DNA of 63,979 nucleotides, taken from NCBI GenBank assembly GCA_934597725.1, contig CAKTSK010000010.1, positions 1 through 63,979 of the forward strand. Reading direction: 5' to 3'. The notes under the pieces are model-generated. The model was not told where the DNA came from and did no database searches. It was given only the letters and a program-made list of their open reading frames with translations. The position numbers were made by a program, and so were the translations under genes. Origin of the DNA: an uncultured Eubacteriales bacterium (GTDB lineage Bacteria > Bacillota > Clostridia > Oscillospirales > Oscillospiraceae). This document shows positions 57,678 through 63,979 of this stretch, in pieces. Every line of letters begins with the position of its first letter. Position 1 is the first letter of the stretch.

Positions 57678-58498
57678 GCCCCGCCCCCCTTGCTGAAGGC
57701 AGGCAGCCAGTGGATGAGCAGCTCCACCACCGGCGCGCAGAAGATCACGCTGTCAAACCGGTCCAGCACCCCGCCGTGTCCGGGCAGGATCCAGCCAAAA
57801 TCCTTCAGCTTTCTGGTCCGCTTGAAGTAGGAGAAGGCCATGTCGCCGAACTCCGTGATGACGCCGCCCAGGATGCCGTAGACGGCCAGGAAGTAGAAGT
57901 TGACCTCCACCTGGGTGATCCGGCGGATGACCACGCCGTACAGGATGGTCAGGGCAATGCCCACCACCAGGCCGCCGATGGACCCTTCCACGGTCTTTTT
58001 CGGGGACAGGTTGGGGGCCAGCTGATGCCGTCCCAGGAACATCCCGGTGAGCATGGCCCCGGCATCCACCACAAAGGGGATGAGGATGGGCAGCAGGATA
58101 TAGCTGGTCCGCAGCTCCAGGTTCCCCACCCGCACGATGGAGGACAGACAGTAGGAGATGAGACAGGCCAGGAAGAACCCGGCCCCCACCCGGTCGATCT
58201 TCACCCGGAAGTGGCTGATAAAGCCCTCCGTGAAGATCAGCACCAGATAGACCAGCAGCACCAGCAGGCCCCAGTCGTGGGGCTGGCCGAAATAGACCCA
58301 GAAGGGAATGGCCAGCGCCATGGCCGCCGTATACAGGGCGATGCGGGGATGGTTCATGCCAATGGCCTTCAGGGCCTCATAGGTCCCCACGGCCGAGAGC
58401 ACGGCCACCATCGTGGGCGTCAGGGGAGCCGGCAGGACATACAGGACCAGCAGGATCACAGGAACGCCGATCCCGGCCACCAATAACCGTTTTTTCAC
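57674..58498 (-). CDS. cdsA: Phosphatidate cytidylyltransferase
   Basis: 274 residues with about eight TM helices. Makes CDP-diacylglycerol. The C-terminal signature GDMAFSYFKRTRKLKDFGWI followed by LPGHGGVLDRFDS is diagnostic. GTG start at 58498, one base after the uppS stop, with GGAGG upstream. Confidence 0.95.
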   Translation of the reverse strand: MKKRLLVAGIGVPVILLVLYVLPAPLTPTMVAVLSAVGTYEALKAIGMNHPRIALYTAAMALAIPFWVYFGQPHDWGLLVLLVYLVLIFTEGFISHFRVKIDRVGAGFFLACLISYCLSSIVRVGNLELRTSYILLPILIPFVVDAGAMLTGMFLGRHQLAPNLSPKKTVEGSIGGLVVGIALTILYGVVIRRITQVEVNFYFLAVYGILGGVITEFGDMAFSYFKRTRKLKDFGWILPGHGGVLDRFDSVIFCAPVVELLIHWLPAFSKGGGA

Positions 58499-58499
58499 G

Positions 58500-59258
58500 T
58501 TACACGCCTCCAAATCTGCGCTGGCGGCGCTGAAAATCCGCCAGGGCCTCGTCCAGCACCTGGGGGCTGAAATCCGGCCAGAGCACATCGGTAAAATAAA
58601 ACTCGGCATACGCCGACTGCCAGGGCAGGAAGTTGGACAGCCGCAGCTCGCCGCTGGGGCGGATGATGAGGTCGGGGTCCGGGACCCCCCGGCTGTCCAG
58701 ATAGCGGGAAAAGACCTCGTCGGTGAGGTCCTCCACCTTTTGCCGCCCGGCCAGGACCTCCTGGCCCCAGGCCCGGGCCGCCCGCAGGATCTCGTCCCGC
58801 CCGCCATAGTTCAGGCAGACGTTGATCTGATACTTGGCCCCGGCCACCGCCGCCCCGGTCTGCTCGGTTTGCAGGCACAGCTCCCCCAGGGCCGGAGGCA
58901 GGGCGGTCAGGTCGCCGAAGAACTTGATGCGGAACCCATCCCGCTCCATCTTTTCCAGCGCCTCCAGCAGGTACTTTTTCAGCAAGTCCATGATAGCGGA
59001 AACCTCCTCCACCGGACGTTTCCAGTTCTCAGTGGAGAAGGCATAGACGGTGAGATACGGGATGCCCAGATCCCGGCAGCGATAGGCAATGGTGCGGAAG
59101 GTCTCCGCCCCGGCGGCATGGCCGACCGTGCGGGGCAGCCCCCGCTTTTTGGCCCAGCGGCCGTTGCCGTCCATGATGATGGCGATATGCCGGGGCAGGT
59201 GGGGCTGGGACAGCCCCTCCCCTGCCGCCGGCTTGGGTTTCTTTTGCCAGAATGCCAT
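58500..59258 (-). CDS. uppS: Undecaprenyl diphosphate synthase
   Basis: 252 residues. Makes the C55 lipid carrier for cell-wall synthesis by cis-prenyl transfer. HIAIIMDGNGRWAKKRGLPR with the catalytic Asp, and the C-terminal PDLIIRPSGELRLSNFLPWQ signature. Begins 9 bases after frr. Confidence 0.96.
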   Translation of the reverse strand: MAFWQKKPKPAAGEGLSQPHLPRHIAIIMDGNGRWAKKRGLPRTVGHAAGAETFRTIAYRCRDLGIPYLTVYAFSTENWKRPVEEVSAIMDLLKKYLLEALEKMERDGFRIKFFGDLTALPPALGELCLQTEQTGAAVAGAKYQINVCLNYGGRDEILRAARAWGQEVLAGRQKVEDLTDEVFSRYLDSRGVPDPDLIIRPSGELRLSNFLPWQSAYAEFYFTDVLWPDFSPQVLDEALADFQRRQRRFGGV

Positions 59259-59267
59259 GGGTCACCC

Positions 59268-59822
59268 TTACACTGCCATGAGCTCGGCTTCCTTCTTGGC
59301 GGTCAGGTCGTCGATCTCCTTGCAGCGCTTGTCGGTGAGCTTCTGCAGCTCGTCTTCCAGCTCCTTCAGGTCGTCCTCGGTGATCTCGGCCTTCTTCTTC
59401 ATGGCCTTGAACTTTTCCATGGCGTCCCGCCGGATGTTGCGGATGGCGACCTTGCCGCCCTCGCCGTACTTCTTCACCTGCTTGGTCAGCTCCTTCCGGC
59501 GCTCCTCTGTGAGCTGGGGGAAGACCAGGCGGATGACCTTGCCGTCGTTCTGGGGGTTGATGCCCAGCTCCGAGGTCAGCAGGGCCTTTTCCACGGCCTT
59601 GAGCAGGGTGCCGTCCCAGGGCTGGATGACCAGCGTCCGGGCGTCGGGGGTGGAGATGGAGGCCACCTGATGGATGGGGGTCTCGGTGCCGTAATACTCC
59701 ACGGTGATCTTGTCCAGCACAGCGGCGTTGGCGCGGCCGGCGCGCACGCCGGCAAAGTCGCTGGTGACCACGTCGATGGTCTTCTGCATTTTCACGTCGT
59801 ATTCCTGATACATTTCCTTCAT
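59268..59822 (-). CDS. frr: Ribosome recycling factor
   Basis: 184 residues. Splits post-termination ribosomes with EF-G. FAGVRAGRANAAVLDKITVE and RKELTKQVKKYGEGGKVAIR are family signatures. The ATG overlaps the pyrH stop (ATGA). Confidence 0.97.
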   Translation of the reverse strand: MKEMYQEYDVKMQKTIDVVTSDFAGVRAGRANAAVLDKITVEYYGTETPIHQVASISTPDARTLVIQPWDGTLLKAVEKALLTSELGINPQNDGKVIRLVFPQLTEERRKELTKQVKKYGEGGKVAIRNIRRDAMEKFKAMKKKAEITEDDLKELEDELQKLTDKRCKEIDDLTAKKEAELMAV

Positions 59823-60547
59823 GACTTTGTCTCCTCCTCTACAATGGTGCCAACGGTCTCTCCCATCACCGCCCGCAGAATGTTCTCCGGGTCGGCCAGC
59901 GCAAAGATCATCACGGGGATGTGATTGTCCAGGGCCAGGGACGTGGCGGTCAGGTCCATCACCTGCAAGTTCTCTGCCAGCACCTGCTGATAGCTGATGG
60001 CGTCGTACTTGACGGCGCTGGGGTCTTTCTTGGGGTCGGCACTGTAGACGCCGTCGATGTTTTTGGCCAGGAGGATCATTTCCGCCTGGATCTCTGCGGC
60101 CCGCAGCACAGCGGCGGTGTCCGTGGAGAAATATGGGTTGCCGGTGCCGCCGGCAAAGATGACCACCGTTCCCTGCTGCAGGTAACGCTCCGCAGCGGGG
60201 CGAGAGCAGATCTCTCCCACCGGCCCCATGGGGATCGAGGTCAGCACCCGGGCGGGCTGGCCCAGCTGCTCCAGGACATCCTGCAGGGCCAGGCTGTTGA
60301 TGACGGTGGCCAGCATTCCCATCTGGTCGGCCCGGGTGCGCTCCATGTTGCCGCCCCCGTCCTTCACGCCGCGCCAGAAGTTGCCGCCGCCCACCACCAG
60401 GCCCACCTGGACCCCATGGCTGACACAGTCCTTGACCACCCGGCACACCTGCCGGGCGAAGGCGAAGTCGATCCCCCGGCCGGCCGGACCGGCCAGGGCC
60501 TCGCCGCTGATCTTCAGCAGAACACGCTGATATTTCGGTTGCTCCAT
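59819..60547 (-). CDS. pyrH: UMP kinase
   Basis: 242 residues. Phosphorylates UMP with ATP. LLKISGEALAGPAGRGIDF at the N-terminus, LVVGGGNFWRG, and VIFAGGTGNPYFSTDTAA. I chose ATG 60547 after GGGGAGGT; the longer frame to 60673 is not conserved-looking. First gene of the operon; its usual upstream partners rpsB-tsf are absent here. Confidence 0.96.
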   Translation of the reverse strand: MEQPKYQRVLLKISGEALAGPAGRGIDFAFARQVCRVVKDCVSHGVQVGLVVGGGNFWRGVKDGGGNMERTRADQMGMLATVINSLALQDVLEQLGQPARVLTSIPMGPVGEICSRPAAERYLQQGTVVIFAGGTGNPYFSTDTAAVLRAAEIQAEMILLAKNIDGVYSADPKKDPSAVKYDAISYQQVLAENLQVMDLTATSLALDNHIPVMIFALADPENILRAVMGETVGTIVEEETKS

Positions 60548-60841
60548 TCGGTACCTCCCCTGCCCCTGTTCCGACGGAAGCAGGGGCTGTTTCCTGGCCG
60601 TTTCGCTGGCGGAATGGGGCCAGCAAGCGGCAGTCTCTTGTTGCCATTTTACTATAACTCGCCGCGTTTGCATAGGGGGTTTCCTCTTTTTTTTGAAAAA
60701 AGCCCCGGTCTCCGCCGGGAATCCCCCTTCCCGGGGCGGGGAAGGGGAAGAAAATTGCAGCTGAAATTACTTGCGTGAAATCTCACATTTTTTGTGAATA
60801 TTCCCCGTCTTGATTTGGTTGCCTTTTTCTGCCAGCAGGGA
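60548..60841. other. Intergenic leader upstream of pyrH
   Basis: Roughly 300 bases with no gene. Read leftward it holds overlapping weak -10-like motifs (TATAGT and TAAAAT near 60648-60660) for pyrH; further up are poly-T/A and GC-rich stretches with no clear hairpin terminator. Confidence 0.4.
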
Positions 60842-60870
60842 TTGACTTTCCGGCCCCGGTCTCCTAAAAT
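60842..60870 (+). promoter_or_regulatory. Promoter of a putative non-coding RNA
   Basis: TTGACT (60842-60847), 17-base spacer, TAAAAT (60865-60870). No protein-coding gene follows in the expected direction. Confidence 0.7.
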
Positions 60871-60876
60871 ATTTTT

Positions 60877-61073
60877 GTTCTTCGGAACATGCTGACTCAG
60901 GCGTGGCCCCGGACGGTACTGCTGGGCATCTCTCTTTGCTCTCTCCATTTACCTCTTCCTGTTTCAGGGATGCCCAGAGAACACCTGCCGTCATGGTTCC
61001 CATCCCAAACCAGCGGGCCCGCTCTCACGGCCCTTTCCAGGCACCGGCTTGGAGAGGGCCGTGTTTATGTTTT
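60877..61073 (+). ncRNA. Putative structured small RNA, about 195 nt
   Basis: Framed by the promoter above and an intrinsic terminator (arms 61026-61039 and 61050-61063 pair over 14 bases with one G-U, then TTTATGTTTT). Inside, CTGGGCATC and GATGCCCAG pair around a ~38-base pyrimidine-rich loop, supported by an outer GGACGG/CCGTC pairing; a 12-base palindrome AGCGGGCCCGCT lies nearer the 3' end. The open frames crossing it lack ribosome-binding sites and family resemblance. Size and a long hairpin with a large internal loop recall 6S RNA, but I cannot match it. Identity unknown. Confidence 0.5.
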
Positions 61074-61083
61074 CTGCGGCACA

Positions 61084-61244
61084 GGTCTCCTCTCCGTGGA
61101 GAGAGACCGAACACCATGCCCTATCCTTGGGCCGGGATCTCTGGCAGAAATCACAGCGGGACAGGAGCGTTTTCCACACAGATCCTCTTTTCCGCCCTCG
61201 CCGCGCACAGTGATTGTGTGACTTACTTGTTTTATTCTCTTGTT
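61084..61244. other. Non-coding stretch with a second hairpin
   Basis: GGTCTCCTCTCC and GGAGAGAGACC (about 61086-61110) pair with one bulge. Otherwise I see nothing recognisable up to the RepA_N-like gene's stop. Confidence 0.4.
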
Positions 61245-61802
61245 TTATTTGGGGGTCATTGCTGACCATGCCCCCTGGTCATCTATGGACGGGGGTACGG
61301 GCCGAGGCTGACCCTCGCTCATCCCTGACCCCTGTCCTTGTGGATCGTTTTGTGAATCATTTTGTGGATAACCCCAGGAGGGCGCAGATGCCTTCTGCCG
61401 CCGCACCTCGGCGGCATCCGAATGCCAGGGCAGGGAGAGATAGATCCGGCAGGCCTCCCCGGGCGAAATCACCTCCCGGCTGACCAGGCCGTGCTTCTCC
61501 AGCTCCCGCATCCAGCGCTTGATGGTGGACAGGCTCTTGTGCAGCGCCTGGGCCAGGTCCTGGAGGGGATAGATCACATACACCTCCCCCAGGATGTTCC
61601 ACCACCCGGACCGCTGAGACAGGTTGCACCGGTCCAGCAGCAGGCTGTACAGCACCAGCGCCCCCGGGTGGATGGCCCTGTTGAACAAGCTCTTGGGCAG
61701 GGGGACATAGCCGGTCAGCGCCGTCTGGTTGGTGAAGGGGATCAGCTCCTCCTTCTGCTGCTCCATCCGGCAGCGAAGCGTCGTTTCAAATTCAGAACGC
61801 AT
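61245..61802 (-). CDS. RepA_N-like (replication initiator protein A N-terminal domain) protein
   Basis: 185 residues. Residues about 28-110 resemble the N-terminal winged helix of RepA_N plasmid initiators: TGYVPLPKSLFNRAIHPGAL, VLYSLLLDRCNLS, VYVIYPLQDLAQAL and IKRWMRELEKHGLVSR. The rest is a hydrophilic Pro/Gln/Ser-rich tail without the C-terminal domain of true plasmid Rep proteins. ATG 61802 has AAAGGAG 8 bases upstream. No par genes or plasmid functions are nearby, so this is a chromosomal homologue or relic; role unknown. Confidence 0.78.
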   Translation of the reverse strand: MRSEFETTLRCRMEQQKEELIPFTNQTALTGYVPLPKSLFNRAIHPGALVLYSLLLDRCNLSQRSGWWNILGEVYVIYPLQDLAQALHKSLSTIKRWMRELEKHGLVSREVISPGEACRIYLSLPWHSDAAEVRRQKASAPSWGYPQNDSQNDPQGQGSGMSEGQPRPVPPSIDDQGAWSAMTPK

Positions 61803-61890
61803 GAAAACATCTCCTTTCACCCTTGGGGGGACACCCCTTCTATGGGGACGTTTTCGTACACGTTTTCCAGAAAAAAAGTGCTACAAACAT

Positions 61891-61938
61891 GGCGCGCCCG
61901 GACCCCTTTTCAGGACAGTCCGGGCGCGCCGTTTTTTT
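61891..61938. terminator. GC-rich hairpin between the antiporter and RepA_N-like genes
   Basis: GGCGCGCCCGGAC (61891-61903) pairs exactly with GTCCGGGCGCGCC (61918-61930). T7 follows on the + strand; on the minus strand, the direction of the flanking genes, the T run comes only after about 12 bases. Confidence 0.7.
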
Positions 61939-61992
61939 ATCGCTGCGCTGCCGGCTGGCAGTGCGTTCTTGTTTGGCCGGTTGGTCCGCCCC

Positions 61993-63979
61993 TCATTGGT
62001 CCAGCAGACCCAGGTCCAGCAGCTTGGCGGCCATTTCCCGGGAGCCCATCACCCACAGCAGGTCCCCGGCCCGCAGGGTCAGGCTGGGGTCCGGCGCAGG
62101 CATGGGCAGCAGGTCCCGCTCCAGGCCGATGAGGATGGCGCTCCAGTCGGCCTTGATGCCGCTGTCCCGGACTGCCTTGCCCACCTGGGGCATGGAGCGG
62201 TCCAGGTGGATGCCGTAGCACAGCAGCTGGCCGGTGCAGTCCGCGCAGTCCTCCGCGCCCTGCATGGCCACATAGTCCCGCAGGGTCCGCAGGGGGCCGA
62301 GCTGTTCCGCCCCGTACCGGGCCTGCTGGCGGCAGAAGTTCTCCACCTGCCGGGGGCTGCCCATGACAGCCAGCCGGTCGCCGCCCCGCAGGGTCCAGTT
62401 CCCCTCCGGGACGTTCCAGTGCCGGCCCGCCCGCCAGATCTGGATGATATGGACGTGGTCCCGGCGGCCCCAGTCCAGCTCCCGCAGGCTCTTGCCCGCC
62501 TGGGGATCGTCCGGGGGACAGACCAACGTGGCCACATAGAGCTGTTCGGTCAGCCACTGGTGGACCTCCTCGTCCTCTCTCTGGCCGAACCGGGCGGCCA
62601 GCTTGCGCTCGTTGAAGTTGGCAAAGAAGCGGGCTTCCACTTCCAGGTAATGCCCCGCCAGCTTGTTGGAGTGGGTGGCCAGCCACACCACCGGCAGGGC
62701 CGCCAGCGCCACCATCCACAGAGGGCTGTGGTGGAAGATGAGCACCGCCGGGGCCACCGCCAGCAGCGCCGCCGTCCCCAGCCGCAGCACCATCAGGGCC
62801 GAGAGGATCAGCCGGTTGGAGACCTTTTCCAGCCACAGGGTCGTAAAGAACCGCCGCCGCACCCGGAGCATGGCCGGCAGCAGCAGGCACAGAGCCAGAT
62901 AGAGCACCAGACAGGTCAGCCCCCGGGCCAGCAAGGGGCGGTCGGCAAAGGTCTCCGTCATCCACGGCAGCAGGCTGCGTACTCCCAGCAAAATGCTGCC
63001 CAGCGCCAGCACGCCATAGAGCAGGAAGCTGCGGAAATACCCCTGCAGAAAGAGGTCCCAGTCCCCCGCTTCCTTCTGCTGGCTCCGGGCCTGGCTCCAC
63101 CGGTCCAGAGCCGCCAGCCAGGCCCGGGGCAGGTGCCCTTCCACCCAGCGCACCATGGGGCCGGCCAGCTTCAGCAGGAAGGGGGTAGTGAAGGTGGTCA
63201 GCACCGACACCGCCACGATGATGGGATACAGAAAGGCCCCGGTGACCTTCAGCGACTGCCCCAGGCCGGCAATGATGAAGGAGAACTCCCCCACCTGGGT
63301 CTGGGCCGCCGCCGCCGGGATGGCATCTGCCAGCGGCTTGCCTGCCGCCACCGCGCCGATGGTCAGGAACACCAGCTTGCCCAGAATGGCCACCGCCGAC
63401 AGCAGCAGGATCGGCCCGAGATAGGTCCAGATCATGGTGGGCTGGACCATAAAGCCCACCGAGACGAAAAACACCGCGCCAAAGAGGTTTTTGCAGGGGG
63501 TCACCAGATGCTCCACTTCCTCCGCGTGGATGGTCCCGGCCAGCAGGGAACCGGCCAGGAAGGCCCCCAGCTCCGTGGACAGGCCGATCTCCTCGGCCAC
63601 GATGGCCATGAGGAAGCACAGGCCCAGGGAAAAGACCAGCAGCCCTTCGTCGTTCATGAGGCCCCGGATCTTCTTCATCACCGTCGGCACCAGATAGATG
63701 CCCAAAATCAGCCACAGGGCCAGGTAAAGCACCAGCAGGCCCAGCCGCTGGAACAGCGCCCAGCCGCTGATGGACTGGGACACGGCGATGGTGGACAGGA
63801 CCACCATGGCAAAGATGGCCAGAATATCCTCAATGACCAGGGTCCCCATGGCCAGATCGGCAAAGGATTCCTGCTTGAGTCCCATATCCTCCACGCTCTT
63901 CATGGTGATCATGGTGGAGGACATGGCCAGCATCACGCCCAGAAAGAGGCTGTTCATGCCGCCCCAGCCCAGGCAGGTC
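61993..63979 (-). CDS. Cation/proton antiporter, CPA2 type, with C-terminal TrkA-like domains; 5' end beyond the window
   Basis: At least 661 residues, open to the window edge. Na+/H+ or K+/H+ exchanger domain of about 10 TM helices in the first ~380 residues; visible motifs are MLAMSSTMITMKSVEDMGLK, GTLVIEDILAIFAMVVLS (the Glu-Asp pair of CPA2) and GLSTELGAFLAGSLLAGT. Further TM helices at about 290-430 are followed by two cytosolic TrkA_C-like domains (about 475-555 and 570-650; GLERDLLPMPAPDPSLTLRA). An internal ATG at 63957 is probably not the start because homologous sequence (LGWGGMNSLFLG) continues upstream. Roughly 80-100 N-terminal residues are missing. Confidence 0.9.
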   Translation of the reverse strand, partial: TCLGWGGMNSLFLGVMLAMSSTMITMKSVEDMGLKQESFADLAMGTLVIEDILAIFAMVVLSTIAVSQSISGWALFQRLGLLVLYLALWLILGIYLVPTVMKKIRGLMNDEGLLVFSLGLCFLMAIVAEEIGLSTELGAFLAGSLLAGTIHAEEVEHLVTPCKNLFGAVFFVSVGFMVQPTMIWTYLGPILLLSAVAILGKLVFLTIGAVAAGKPLADAIPAAAAQTQVGEFSFIIAGLGQSLKVTGAFLYPIIVAVSVLTTFTTPFLLKLAGPMVRWVEGHLPRAWLAALDRWSQARSQQKEAGDWDLFLQGYFRSFLLYGVLALGSILLGVRSLLPWMTETFADRPLLARGLTCLVLYLALCLLLPAMLRVRRRFFTTLWLEKVSNRLILSALMVLRLGTAALLAVAPAVLIFHHSPLWMVALAALPVVWLATHSNKLAGHYLEVEARFFANFNERKLAARFGQREDEEVHQWLTEQLYVATLVCPPDDPQAGKSLRELDWGRRDHVHIIQIWRAGRHWNVPEGNWTLRGGDRLAVMGSPRQVENFCRQQARYGAEQLGPLRTLRDYVAMQGAEDCADCTGQLLCYGIHLDRSMPQVGKAVRDSGIKADWSAILIGLERDLLPMPAPDPSLTLRAGDLLWVMGSREMAAKLLDLGLLDQ

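Noticed and set aside
60889..61265. Two open frames of 110 and 120 codons across the putative ncRNA
   Set aside because: They lack ribosome-binding sites, cross the intrinsic terminator, and look random in composition.
1..63979. CRISPR arrays, tRNA or rRNA genes, complete insertion sequences
   Set aside because: I found no regularly spaced repeats, no clover-leaf-like sequences with CCA-type ends, and no transposase genes.

Overview
The window looks like a chromosomal segment of an anaerobic, endospore-forming, high-GC Clostridia bacterium, most like the Oscillospiraceae (Flavonifractor/Lawsonibacter/Intestinimonas-type gut organisms). The reasons are a sporulation sigma factor (SigG), a Gram-positive PolC, a T-box in front of thrS, group II ECF transporter genes, many near-consensus SigA promoters with 16-18 bp spacers, and a partial TCA branch (aconitase, NADP-isocitrate dehydrogenase, citrate synthase) suited to 2-oxoglutarate supply. 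Genus is inference.

Layout. 1-2.1 kb: end of an integrated mobile element (truncated tyrosine integrase, small excisionase-like protein, divergent XRE regulator) abutting the 3' end of guaA, a known integration site for Tn5801-type elements. 2.1-8.3 kb: a GMP synthetase lacking a glutaminase domain, then a LytTR/GHKL two-component system divergent from a BceAB-type ABC exporter, with an array of direct repeats between them. 8.3-11 kb: sodium/solute symporter, a fragment of an S-layer-homology gene, and an XRE plus membrane-protein pair. 11-16.3 kb: icd and aconitase, divergent from citrate synthase. 16.3-25.1 kb: methyltransferase, ecfA1-ecfA2-ecfT-truA, a membrane-anchored propeller-like protein, CvpA and ClpE. 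25-28.8 kb: DegV, a hemolysin III-type protein, and phenylacetate-CoA ligase with an ACT protein. 28.9-38 kb: sigG, rpsB-tsf, GNAT, prfB, nth, glyA, rarA and an S1-domain protein. 38-46.4 kb: DUF951, radical SAM, D-Ala-D-Ala carboxypeptidase, Crp/Fnr, zinc-ribbon and 30-residue membrane proteins, a PadR-controlled FtsW-like protein, cysteine desulfurase and uracil permease. 46.5-50.2 kb: thrS (with T-box), a CDF transporter and an unknown gene. 50.2-60.5 kb: pyrH-frr-uppS-cdsA-dxr-rseP-ispG-polC as one tight operon. 60.6-64 kb: a probable structured non-coding RNA, a RepA_N-domain protein and a truncated cation/proton antiporter.

How it fits together. The rpsB-tsf pair and the pyrH...polC operon are normally one continuous cluster in Firmicutes. 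Here they lie on opposite strands about 29 kb apart, as one inversion would produce. Most of the window is housekeeping. I do not see an obvious large undescribed system. The best second-look items are a release factor 2 missing about 23 residues just after its GGQ domain, the putative ncRNA at 60.88-61.07 kb, the LytTR-box-like repeat array, the GMP synthetase without a glutaminase domain, the inversion, and the element end at guaA.
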